Of a stretch of DNA of 64,000 bases, positions 11,450-21,719 are shown piece after piece. The number at the start of each line of letters is the position of its first letter. The stretch's first letter is position 1. A program made the position numbers and the translations under genes. Source of the DNA: Channallabes apus. Taxonomy: Eukaryota; Chordata; Actinopteri; Siluriformes; Clariidae. The notes beneath the pieces were generated by a model. The model saw nothing but the letters and a program-made list of their open reading frames with translations. It had not been told where the DNA came from and did no database searches. Location: positions 31,361,254-31,425,253 of the forward strand of contig CM060124.1 of assembly GCA_030522415.1 (NCBI GenBank), given 5' to 3'.

Positions 11450-11652
11450 TTTGTTAACCTTGTCTCCACCAAGTCGTCCTTGTCCTGGAGCTCGGTGCTG
11501 CCTGCTCCCACGCCGACGCCGAGCATCGCTTCACTGGAAACTAGAAGAGATATGAAGTGATAACCTTCTGGAAAGATTTCCTCCTGATATTTACTGGCTC
11601 TGTACAGCAGGGGGTCATGATCATTACGTAGAGTCTCGGTGTGCGCACGCAC
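11450..11652 (-). CDS. Possible minus-strand exon, gene unknown
   Basis: A minus-strand open segment reads HTETLRNDHDPLLYRASKYQ, EEIFPEGYHFISLLVSSEAM, then LGVGVGAGSTELQDKDDLVE. It ends near a weak donor (ACAAG|GTTAAC) around 11460. Residue composition is balanced and unlike repeat-derived frames, but no acceptor, homolog or neighbour confirms it. I do not recognise it. Confidence 0.3.
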
Positions 11653-11728
11653 GAGGGTCAGGAATCAACCTTCTTCATCAGGTGAACTCCACATTACTGA
11701 GGATTCATGTATGACATCACTGTGATGT

Positions 11729-11778
<50 letters not shown>
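11729..11778. repeat. (CA)n microsatellite
   Basis: About 24 CA units. Confidence 0.95.
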
Positions 11779-12514
11779 AGGTGGGATGTAGAGCTCTGTA
11801 CACACCTGCTTTAGTGAGTTATTTTATAACAGGGTTAATAAACAGAAGCAACGAGCAAATATTCTGTACAGCGAGAATCACTGGGTTCATTCATTATATA
11901 ACGAAAGTAAATAATAAAAAGCATTAATAAACATCTCCTGTTAGTCCCTGATCTGATTATTAATGTAGAAACACAGGGAGGTTTTGAAATGAAGCGCTGT
12001 ACAGGTCACGGCCGGAGCGTGTGTGTTTTCAGAAGTGTGTCTTTATAAAGGACTTTTCTCTTCATTAAATCTCTGCCTGAACTCAGGTGATGTTCTGAAC
12101 AGATACACTATAAGACTCTCGTCCACAGGGTTTACACACGCTGCTGCTCCAGGCGTCCTGTAGGATTAGCATCAGACTCCATCATGTCCTGCTCTCAGTC
12201 GGCCTTTGTGTCAGTGGGATGAAGTTCCTGGTGAAATATAACCCACTGGTTTGAATATTGCTTTTCTTTTCCTGTATGTTTTATGATCAGTGCCATAAAC
12301 ACAGCCACATTGAGTTTAATGCTGGACTTCTACACAGAGTTCTGCAGCACGCTTAGTTTTTCCTCTGGTTAAAAGTGTCATGTTTTATTTCATCATTGAT
12401 TTGGTTAAAATTCCCTCCTGGAATCCTGGATGTACAGGAGGAGCCGAGGTCATTACTACAGCACAGAAACGTTCACAATCCTTCAGTCGCACACACACTA
12501 GATGAGGATGAAGA

Positions 12515-12556
12515 ATTCCCCTCACTCTGGATAAGAGCGTCTGCTAAACATAAATG
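12515..12556 (+). mobile_element. SINE/LINE 3' tail remnant
   Basis: 'ctctggataagagcgtctgc', then 'taaacataaatgac', is the conserved fish SINE tail; no head is recognisable upstream. Confidence 0.6.
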
Positions 12557-12609
12557 ACCATTTTCAGAAAGGCAGAGCAGATACTAGAGCTACTGTCGTA
12601 CTGAACGGG

Positions 12610-13140
12610 GATCTCTAGTGGCCATCAGTGATTCTACACAGAAAAGCATGTTACCATGACAACGACAATTACAACCACAAAATCTTTGGAATTTTTGGCT
12701 GGAGTGAGTGAGTGAGTGATCACTTTTTAATGTAAGTGCAGTATACCACTCGTCCACCAGAGGGCGCATAGAGTCACACAGTGTTGAAACTGAAGAGGAA
12801 CTGGAAGGTACAGGTTTTCCATAAATGCAAATCTTCCAACTTTTCTGTTTTTGTCTTCCAAAATGAAAGAAAGTAAAAAAAAAAAAAATAACTATCAGCA
12901 CGTAATGTATTTGGTACAAAAACCTGTTTCATGTTGTTTAATCTTCAACAAAGTCTTGAGCCAATTAATGAGGCTGTGATTAAAATATGAGTTCATCTAA
13001 TACTTCAGGTCTTCATGCTGATGCTTTTACATTATGGAGTGTTTTTTCCATCCATGTGTGTCAGTGAGCTTCACTAGAGAGATCTCAGCCTGATTCATGT
13101 GTAGTGTGTTATCTAACCACATACACATCACACACCAGGC
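12610..13140. repeat. Duplicated block A (partner 35780-36420)
   Basis: The two blocks share, in order, 'cacagaaaagcatgttacca', 'ctatcagcacgtaatgt', 'ttacattatggagtgttttt' and 'cagtgagcttc'. The match runs over several hundred bases with indels, so this is an ancient segmental duplication and not a short repeat. No coding frame is conserved between the copies. Confidence 0.75.
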
Positions 13141-13144
13141 ACAA

Positions 13145-13930
13145 ACATGTCCAATCAAAAAGAATAGGCACAAGCAATATATAATCTAACTGGAATACAT
13201 TTCAGAGAACAGGACTCGCCCACAGAACCTGCTCTTCTAGTGCTGTGGGATTTACTTATGTTGTGGAGAACTTCCTCATCCGTTGCCACTGTCACAGGTG
13301 TGTCACAGGTTTCAGACGAGATGGGAATTGTTTGTTCTTTTTTCCCTGTTACAATCTGTAGAACCTTCTTTGGTGCCCTTTCTGATTTGACCGATTTTCC
13401 TTTTCCTTAAAATTTTATTTTTTTTTACAAGATTTAAAGGATTTTATTTACATTTTGCAGAAACCAAGCCTATTTGTTGTTGTTGTGCTTTTTCATGATT
13501 TTGCCATTTTTTTTGTGTTGAATGCTTTATAAACATGACTTGGAACATAAATGAGGATTTGGTTTATACAAAAATAAAGCAAAGGACTGACGGAGATAGA
13601 AAGAGATCTCAGATCTCAGCCAGACGGTGACGTCATGATGATCTGGTGAGTTGAAAAAATATTGTTACCTAATTGCTTGCTGTTAATACACCTTTTAATT
13701 TACTTTTAGTTAATGACTGTAGCAAGCTTTTAATAATCTAAAAATAAATAGATTATATACCAACTAAAAAAAAAAAATCTAAAGGTAACATCCTCCGGAA
13801 GTCGTCACTGGATCGAGCTTCCGTATTCAGCTGCTTGTAGCCTTTATCGGGTTTTAAAGCCAAAGCTTCTGTTTGGAAGTTTTTTTGTTCACAATTTGTT
13901 TTCTTAGAAAAAACAACAACAACAACAACA
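13145..13930. other. 5' flank of small gene copy 1
   Basis: A/T-rich with T and A runs. The segment from 13780 contains GGAAG/CTTCCG words that also occur ahead of gene copy 2 (25330-25370). No TATA box was identified. Confidence 0.35.
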
Positions 13931-13933
13931 ATT

Positions 13934-14759
13934 ATGTTGAATGTTCTACAACCTAGTGAAGGTACTGTAAACATGTCCAGATATGCTTAACTTAGTAAAC
14001 AATACTCGTTGTTTAATCACTGAGCATAAGCGAGACGTGACCATGTGCTTTTCAGACGCAGCTAATCGTGCAGGTCTTATAAACAATACGTTCATTACAA
14101 TATTATATTATTTACTGATGTTTTACCTGTAATTTTAGAAAATCCAAGTAACTTTGTCTGATGATTGCTCTGATCGACTGGTGTATTCTGTAGAGTTGAA
14201 CATTTTACTGCACCGTTTTACAAGCATTAGCTTTAGCATTAGCCTCTCATTAGCTTCTCTGCTCAGTGTTTTCTTCTCTTATTTTGACTTGATTTCTCTA
14301 TTTAACAGTTAAATTTACTGTTTCTGAGGGCTGATGAGTCACTGTGTGGCAGAACAATAGCTTTACTCGGAGAACGCGACTAGCGTGGCCTGTATTGTTT
14401 GTTTCAGGTTCTTGTTGCGCGGCTCTGTGGCTCGCCATCCGCAGATCTGCATCCTGGGCCTGGAAGAAGCTCAGAGACGTCTTCAGGGTTCGAGGTTAGT
14501 TACATAAAACATAATATTTATTAAGAATAATAAAAATATACTGAAACAAAGTGTTATAAACAGTGTCTATAACCTGTAGGATGTATAACAATGTCATAGA
14601 CTTACAGTGTTATATCAGACGTTCTTGTGTTTATTATGTGATGTATTATATCTGTCCATAGATGATGATGATGATGTTAAACTGTCAGTGGAGGAAAGTG
14701 AACCTGGATGGAGCTCAGTACGTCTGTTTTACACCAACTACGGTACCTACGGCGTGTGA
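13934..14759 (+). CDS. Unrecognised small host gene, copy 1 (3 exons, 70 aa)
   Basis: Proposed exons are 13934-13961, 14408-14494 and 14662-14759 (stop TGA). Donors are GAAG|GTACTG and CGAG|GTTAGT; acceptors are TTTCAG and CCATAG. All introns are phase 1. Exon 1 encodes MLNVLQPSE. Exon 2 (87 nt) encodes a CC pair and a basic aromatic segment SASWAWKKLRDVFRVR. Exon 3 encodes DDDDD, then VKLSVEE, and ends SSVRLFYTNYGTYGV. Copy 2 has the same exon order, phases, exon-2 length, CC pair, WxW(K/R)K core, Asp run and VRxFY tail, which is the main evidence that this is a gene. No signal peptide is seen and I know no family with this layout. AATAAA at 15207 could be its polyadenylation signal. Alternatives are a non-coding transcript or an exon set of a larger gene. 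Confidence 0.55.
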
Positions 14760-15240
14760 GGCACTGATTAGGAGGCAGAAGAAGCAGAAGAAGGTTCCAA
14801 GTGTGGTTTCCAAAGTTTCTAAGTGTGAGGCAGAATAAAGAAAGCAGCTTCTAACTGCTGAAGAAACATCAGAGCTGAGAAACCACACAGCTAAAAAGGC
14901 CTTTGCTTTAGAGATCACGGCTCTGGTGCGTTTTTCAGAAGGTGAATATCTGAGAAGGCGTGAATGGAATGACGGGAAGGCACAGATGCAGCTGCGTTCC
15001 ATTTGAAAGCATTTAAACAAGGATTTTTGTTTGTTTCTGTCTCTTTTGTCAACTGCATAAGTCTCAAATGGACGACAGAAATAACGTGTAAACAACTGAG
15101 TTATTTGGAACATGTTGAATAGCTACTGCTAAAACGCATGCCTTGTAATTCCATGAGCTCGTCTGTTATGACATCCATCATTAAACCCCTCTGTTTGTTA
15201 TAATTCAATAAAACACATGACCTATGAAGTGTAAGGAACT
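14760..15240 (+). other. 3' flank/UTR of gene copy 1
   Basis: Parts match 61040-61260, e.g. 'gaaaccacac', 'ctgagaaggcgtgaatggaa' against 'cggagatggcgcgaatggaa', and 'atttttgtttgtt'. AATAAA lies at 15207-15212. The minus-strand open frame through here is a shadow of this conserved non-coding region. Confidence 0.5.
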
Positions 15241-15619
15241 GTTTTCATTGCACTGATGTGGTGACTGATCTGAGCCTGTGCTGTAACTGGGATACATTAT
15301 AGATACATTTTATATATATATATGTTATACTATACATTATAGAGATGAGAATCTTACCTGTGACAATTCATGCATCACCACACTGACTCCAAAATCGATT
15401 AAAAAAAAAAAATTCTGGTATAATATAATATTCTGGGTATTTATAAAATTTTAATACTTCTAAAATTGCTAAACAAATCAGAAGCTAGGTATTGTGATAA
15501 TATTTTATGCATACATCTAACATATGATACTTATGATGCTTATATAGCATTATTGGTACAAAGGCCTGAGCTAAAGTAAGTGTTATATATGTTATAAGTA
15601 TTTATACATTCATAATTTA

Positions 15620-15960
15620 CAGCGGTACCGCTTCATACCAATTTAATCCATTCTGTAGGTAAGTTCTTAAGGTGAAATGTTGTATTGTGAAATGCATTTA
15701 TCCAAAAGAAATAATGTAAATGCAGATAATCCGTTCCCACCCCACAAAAATATTACAAATATTACCAATTTTCAACACTATAATCATATTTCTTCATATA
15801 AAAACTATGAAAAAACATTTAGAAAAGACATGTAAATTAAGTAAAATATGAAATAAATTAACATTAAACCTCACATAACCTTAATTTATGATTCCTCTTG
15901 GCTGCTTTGAAAACCAAACAGAAATCGACTCCTTTTTTCCTCTTTTGCTACTATTAAAGG
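15620..15960. repeat. Dispersed repeat, copy 3 of 3
   Basis: Shares 'aaaagacatgtaaatt-aagt', 'aaaatatgaaataaatta' and 'ttaatttatgattcctct' with 1-400. The left part ('gaaatgcatttatccaaa', 'ataatccgttcccacc') resembles a degraded DNA transposon, but termini were not resolved. Confidence 0.55.
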
Positions 15961-16149
15961 ATTTCCTTTGAGGCCGGCGTATCAGATGTGAAGCAGCCAG
16001 TCCGATCATGGCTCTGGTGTACTGAGCAAACATTCTACCTTGATGGTATCCAAGCACTAGTTAAACACTGGGATAAGTGCATTAGTGTAGTGTATATATA
16101 CAGTATATAGGGCCAGAGTAACTCTACACAGTTGATTGTACATCTTTTC

Positions 16150-16480
16150 CAGGGCATTTTAACAGTTCTTGACTGGTGGTTGACAGTCCTGAGAAACTTA
16201 CAAGATTTACTTTATCAACGCCTTGTCAAATCCAAATGACTTGTTCAGTGATTGTTTTATCCGGTGTTGAACATTTTCCTGCACTGTAAGCAAGCATGAA
16301 CATTTTTATCCATTAGCTAATGGGTAAAAGGCACCAATGGGTCTCTTTGTCTTAGAACAATGACTTTAGTCTACACACACTGTGTGCTTTGACGAATGAA
16401 ACAAGCATGAACTATAATCCCTGTAATGGACTATAATGTTGTAGCATGGCTATTTGTCATGAATTAAATCCGATATCCTC
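16150..16480 (+). pseudogene. Remnant of the small gene family (intron 1 region)
   Basis: The segment 'caaatgacttgttcagtgat', 'gttgaacattttcctgcactg' and 'ccattagcta' aligns with intron 1 of gene copy 1 (14140-14250) and with 59280-59345. No exon is recognisable; the copy is cut by the LINE fragment that starts near 16486. Confidence 0.45.
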
Positions 16481-16485
16481 GGTGC

Positions 16486-17640
16486 ATCAGGTTGCTGCTG
16501 AGCTTAGCTGAGACGATGCACTACGTAGCTAAGATGGTGCCGAAGAAATCTTCTGTGTCCTGTCTCAATGACTACCGTCCTGTTGCACTCACACCCATCA
16601 TCATGAAGTGCTTCGAGCGGCTCATCATCAGACCCATCAAGACCCACACTGGACCCACTGCAGTTTGCGTATCGTCCTAACCGTTCAATGGACGACGCCA
16701 TATCTACCACACTCCACCCTGACCTCACACACTTGGATAATAAGCAGTGGTGTCAAAAGTATTCACATTCAATACTTGAGTAGAAGTTTAGATACCAGGG
16801 TTTAAAAAGACTTCTTTAGAAGTTGAAGTATCAACTCAATCTTTTTACTTAAGTAAAAGTGTAAAATTACTGGTTTCAGAACTACTTAAAGTATAAAAGT
16901 AAAAGAAACCTGAGGGGGTAAAAAAGCATTAATGTCACGCGTTCTAATCATGCGACGGGGGGCGGGGGTGCGCGTTCTGATCCTGCGAGGGGGGGGGGGG
17001 GGGGGTAACGAGGCTATTTTTAAAATGTAAGGCGTAGAAAGTACAGATAATTGCTTAAAAATTTAAGGAGTAGAAGCTGAAAGACAATTACTTCAGTAAA
17101 GTATAGATACCCAAAATTTACCCAGTATTTGTACTTTGTTACTTGACACCTCTGACAATAAGGACACCTACAGTACATTTGAATGCTGTACATAGATTTC
17201 AGTTCATCACATTCAACACTATCGTTCCCCAACATGTGATCGGGAAGCTGAGCCTGTTGGAACTGAACCTGCAAAGCCACCAGCATTGTGGCTGATCAGA
17301 CACACCCCTTATACTCACTCTTCACCCTCCTGCCATCTGGGAAAAAGTACCGTATTGTAATGTCATGTTGTAACTTTGCCGTTCTTGCACTTAATGTTGA
17401 CTCTTTTGTAAAAAACAAAACAAAAACAGATAGTTCCCTGTTAACTTAAAATGTCAAGCCCATAATCTATTGTCCCAGCTAGACAGCTAATTAGGTCTCT
17501 AAGTTATCTAGTTAGTTTCTGTTAATTTCTGTTGTTAATTTCTGTTGTATGTACTGTAGCACCTCGGTCCTGGAGGAACGTTGTTTCGTTTCTCTGTGTA
17601 CGGTATATGGTTGAAGTTACAATAAAGCCTACTTGACTTG
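16486..17640 (+). mobile_element. L2/CR1-type LINE fragment interrupted by a MITE
   Basis: 16486-16744 translates to RT-like text with [20 protein letters not shown] and a broken continuation. The coding trail resumes at 17155 exactly where it stopped ('aggacacctac', then a segment related to the motif-A region: 'catagatttcagttcatcacattcaacactatcgttcccc'). The 3' end follows: 'ccctcctgccatctggga', the UTR, and a terminal 'aataaagcctacttgactt' near 17620. Frameshifts and large deletions show that it is dead. The related, longer LINE at 17740-21220 lies on the opposite strand. Confidence 0.75.
16745..17154. mobile_element. hAT-type MITE nested in the LINE fragment
   Basis: Left end CAGTGGTGTCAAAAGTA; the right end reverse-complements to CAGAGGTGTCAAGTAACAAAG. 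The 8-bp target duplication is ataataag (16737-16744) and acaataag (17155-17162), one mismatch. The ends resemble Tol2-group hAT termini. A poly-G tract sits at about 16987-17005. A second member lies at 53259-53744. Confidence 0.85.
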
Positions 17641-17737
17641 AGTTGTGCCGCTTGGCAACAACAACTATATTAAAGTTACTTAATCACATCTTATAAATAA
17701 CACATTGTGTTTCTAGAGCTTGTAGACAAATTATTGA

Positions 17738-20700
17738 AATTCAAATTCAAATTCAAATTCAAATTTTATTCATCACATACACAGTCATACACAATACGAT
17801 ATGCAGTGAAATGCTTACACGACCGCCAGTGACCTTAAAAAGAGAATTAAATCTTACAGTAAGGAATAAATATGAATAAAGAAATAGGAAAATTTTAACT
17901 TAACTAGAATAAGAATGGAAATAAAAAATAAAAGTATACTGTACATAAAATAGAAATAAAAATAGAGATATACTGTACAATAGAGATTTTCTTTTAAAAT
18001 CGAAATTTGGTGGAGGATGTATGGTGTGCAAGTAATTTGCATGGAAACATGTATTAAGGTGCCTTATTAAAGTGACTTTGTGCAAGGGTCCAGAATGTAA
18101 ACATAAATATGAGTTCCAATGTCAGGGTAGATGTGCATGAAAGTGTCTATAGTGTCCGTTGACGTTAACAGGTTGTATCAGTTCTGTGTTTGTGGTGTGA
18201 ATGTGGTATGGTTGAGAGACCTTATTGCCTGCGGGAAGAAGCTCCTCCTCAGTCTCTCTGTATTGGCCTTCAGGGAGCGGAAGCGCTTTCCTGACCGCAA
18301 CAGAGAGAACAGTCCATTGTTGGGATGGCTGAGGTCCTTCACGATCTTCCTGGCCTTGGTCCAGCACCGCTTGGTGTAGATTGAGTGCAGGTCAGGGAGC
18401 TTGGTGCGGATGATGCGCTCAGCTGAACGCACCACCCTCTGTAGAGCTCGTCTGTCCTGCATGGTGCTGTTTCCAAACCAGGTCGAGATATTTCCCGTCA
18501 GGATGCTCTCTATGGTGCAGGAGTAGAAATTCCTGAGCACCTTGGAGGGCAGTCTGAAGTCTCTCAAACGTCTGAGGTGGTACAGACGCTGCCGTGCCTT
18601 TTTCACCACGGTGTTGATGTGACAGGACCATGACAGGTCCTGCGTGATGTGAACACCGAGGTATCTGAAGCTGTCCACTCTCTCCACTGGGCTCTTGTTG
18701 ATGACGGGGGTCTGGTAGTTCCTCTCCTGCTTTGTACAAAAGTCCACTATCAGCTCCTTTGTCTTACTGACGTTCAGGTGGAGATTGTTCCTCTGGCACC
18801 AGTTCTCCAGATTCCCAATCTCCTCCAGGCAGGCCGACTCATCGTTGTTCGTGATCAGGCCCACCACGACAGTGTCGTCAGCAAACTTGATGACGGCGGT
18901 GGAGTTGGTAGTGGCCACGCAGTCGTAGGTGTATAAAGAGTACAGCAGGGGGCTCAGAACACAACCCTGAGGCGCTCCAGTGCTGAGTGTGAGGGAGGCT
19001 GAGACATGACCGCCCATCTTTACTGCCTGTGGTCTGCCAGTTAGGAAGTTGGAGATCCACTGACACATGGGTGAGCTGAGTCCCAGGTGCTCCAGCTTGG
19101 TGGTGAGTGTGGAGGGAATTATGGTATTAAATGCAGAGCTGTAGATGAAGAGCATTTTCACATAATTTCCCCTCTTAGTGTCCAGGTGGGTGAGAGATGT
19201 GTGGAGGAGATTTGAGATTGCATCGTCTGTGGAACGGTTCGGACGATAAGCGAACTGTAGTGGGTCGAGTGTGTGCGGTAGTGAAGAGATGATGAAGTCT
19301 CTGACCAGGCGTTCAAAGCACTTCATCACTACTGAGGTGAGGGCTACAGGGCGATAGTCATTGAGGGAAGCAAGATGTGGTTTCTTTGGAACAGGAACAA
19401 TGATGGACTCTTTGAAGCATGTGGGGATCACCGACTGAGATAAAGAGATGTTGAATATCTCAGTGAACACAGGTGCTAGCTGGTCTGCGCAGGCTCTGAG
19501 GATACGGCTGGTCTGGTCCTGCTGCTTTCCTGGTGTTCACTCTCTTGAAGGCTCTCCTCACGTCGTGCTCGGAGATGATGAGCGCGTTCCCGGTACTGGC
19601 AGTGTCTTCCTGTCTGCAGCCGTTAGCATTAGCGCCGCCAGCATTAGCCCCGTTAGCATTAGCGCCGTTAGCATTAGCGCCGTTAGCATTAGCATCGCTA
19701 GCGTCTTTAGCTGCAGCATCGAAGCGAGCATAGAATGTGTTCAGCTCGTCTGCCAGAGTCGCGTCCGCGTTCGTCATACCGGATGTTGGTGCTTTATAAT
19801 CCGTTATTGTTCTCAGTCCCTGCCACAGGCTCCTAGAGTCACTCTGTTGAAGCTGTGACTCTAGTTTTCTCCCGTAGCGCTGCTTCGCCTCTTTCATCGC
19901 CTTCCGGACGTTATATGACGCAGCCTTGTACGGTTCCATGTCCCCCAACGCAAGTCCCGAGTTGTAGGCAGCTGTGCGAGATCTCAGAGCGTCGCGGATG
20001 GTTTTATCCACCCACGGCTTCTGGTTGGGAAACGTTCTGATAGTCTTTTTCTCTACCGTATCGTCTACTAGCTTCTCAACAAATCCCACAACCGCTTCCG
20101 TAAACACGCTGACGTCATCATCGGAGCTGTTTCTGAACATGTCCCAGTCTGCGTCATTGAGTGCGTCCTGTAACGCGGCCACCGATTGGTCCGTCCAGCG
20201 CGCGACCTCCCTCTGAGCCGGCACTTCCTGTTTCAGCCTTTGTTTATATTTTGGCATGAGGAAGATGGCGGCGTGGTCGGATTTACCAAACGCTGGACGA
20301 GATTGTGCCTTGTAACCGTCTTTGACCGTGGTATAACAGTGGTCCAGTGTCCTTTCACCCCTGGTGGGGCAGGTGATGTGCTGATAAAAGTTCGGCTCTG
20401 CGCGTTTGAGGTTGGCACTATTAAAATCCCCCGCCACAATGAGCGCAGCGTCCCGGTGTTGTGTCTGGTGCTGTGTGAGCGCCTCATGCAGCTCGCATAA
20501 GGCAGTTTCAGTGTCTGCTTGTGGAGGAATGTAAACGGCGCTGATTATGACCGATGTGAACTCCCGTGGAAGATAAAATGGACGACACATGATGGACAGT
20601 AGTTCCAGGTTTGGTGTGCAGGAGCGTGTAAGAGGAACAACGCTCGCGCTGTTGCACCAGCTGTTGTTCACCATTAAGCACACGCCGCCTCCCCTTGACT

Positions 20701-21220
20701 TCCCCGAGTCCCGCGTCCTGTCCATGCGGTGAACTGAGAAGAACTCGGCCAGTTGTATGGCGTGGTCTGGCACCGCTGGGTTCAGCCATGTCTTGGTGAA
20801 GCAGAGGAGATTGCAGTCCCGAATGTCTCTCTGGAACTTTATCCTGGCCCTGAGGTCATCGAGTTTGTTTTCCAGTGACTGGACGTTGGCGAGCAGGATA
20901 CTAGGCAGAGGTGTGCGGTGTGCACGGGCCCTGAGCCTGTTCCTCACGCCGGTTCGTTTCCCTCGGGACCGTCGCTTCGCGTCGCGTCCATTGTTCTCCC
21001 TCAGGATCTCACTCGGCCAGCTCGGATCCGGAGTTAAAAACGTCGAATTGTGAGTACATTGTATACCAATAGAAACAAGAGTGTCTCTATCATACCTAAT
21101 GTACTCAATGGTGATGATTTTGCCGATTTTAAAACAAAGAAAACTAACTTAAAAAACTAAAACAAGGAAAAGGTGGTCGGAGCAGTCGTGACGGCAGCCG
21201 AACTCACCGGCGCCATCTTG
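17738..21220 (-). mobile_element. Near full-length LINE (L2/CR1 superfamily)
   Basis: On the minus strand the element runs from a 5' UTR beginning CAAGATGGCGCCGGTGAGTT (near 21220), through one endonuclease-RT frame, to a 3' UTR ending in a short tandem tail (ATTTGA units; plus-strand 17738-17768). The 3.5-kb length and single ORF suit an L2/CR1-like LINE. It is almost complete, so insertion was fairly recent, but the ORF is broken. Confidence 0.85.
18178..20947 (-). pseudogene. LINE endonuclease-reverse transcriptase, disrupted
   Basis: The upstream frame (20947 to about 19500) carries an AP-endonuclease domain: LLANVQSLENKLDDLRAR, VAGDFNSANL and FGKSDHAAIFLMP. The downstream frame (about 19470 to 18178) carries the [22 protein letters not shown], then [20 protein letters not shown] and [11 protein letters not shown] with the FADD box. 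The two frames are joined only by a frameshift near 19510, where the conserved KAAGPDG-IPGR segment has lost bases. RT motif A reads [11 protein letters not shown] where the family has F(I/V)DYSSAFN, so the catalytic Asp is deleted in frame. The linker at 19618-19690 is a 15-bp tandem repeat coding for ANANG units. Two independent lesions make this copy inactive. Confidence 0.85.
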
Positions 21221-21248
21221 AGAAAAAAAAAAAAAAAAAAAAAAAAAA
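21221..21248. repeat. Poly(A) tract
   Basis: Uninterrupted A run directly abutting the 5' end of the minus-strand LINE. Confidence 0.95.
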
Positions 21249-21254
21249 GCAGCA

Positions 21255-21515
21255 GACCGCATGAGACCCAACAAATTAGGAAGACGCTTAGAGACAACAC
21301 ACTCCGGTCACATTAATAAGCCACTCAACTTCTTTCAAAGAGAGCTGGCAGAATACAGACAGCAGGAGAATCGCATGGTAACATCTGAATCAGTGGACAG
21401 CAAAGCACAAATGGCTTCATTCAAAGTTACATACAGAATTGGCCAGTGCAAAAAAACTACAAACGATTGCTGAGCAGCTAATAAACATGGGGTCAATTAT
21501 GCAAAGATAAGTGAC
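21255..21515 (+). pseudogene. hAT (ZBED/SCAND3-like) transposase fragment
   Basis: The frame gives MRPNKLGRRLETTHSGHINK, PLNFFQRELAEYRQQ and then TYRIGQCKKTTND. This resembles the segment after the BED finger in Charlie/ZBED5/SCAND3 hAT transposases (R-LETKH--KP-EFF pattern). A one-base slip near 21468 moves the continuation IAEQLINMGSIMQR into another frame. Only about 85 codons survive, with no catalytic core. A smaller inverted relative lies at 625-710. Confidence 0.6.
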
Positions 21516-21719
21516 AACGTAAGCCTTGTATAACAATTGCATGTGTACATACTTACCATATTTATATTGGGGAGGAGGCAGGGAGGGGTTTTGATTTCCC
21601 GTTAATTCGGATGTACAAAGAGAATCTGCGTGGGATTTCGCGTACGCAGTGTTTCATACATCAGATTTTTTTACTGTGTACGCACATTTACAGCTTTGTC
21701 CGTACGCAATGTTTTAGTG

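Noticed and set aside
14715..15113. 132-codon minus-strand frame
   Set aside because: It overlaps exon 3 and the 3' flank of gene copy 1; the matching region at 61 kb does not keep this frame.
19448..19858. Plus-strand frame rich in SISAVSIS
   Set aside because: Antisense reading of the 15-bp repeat within the LINE ORF.
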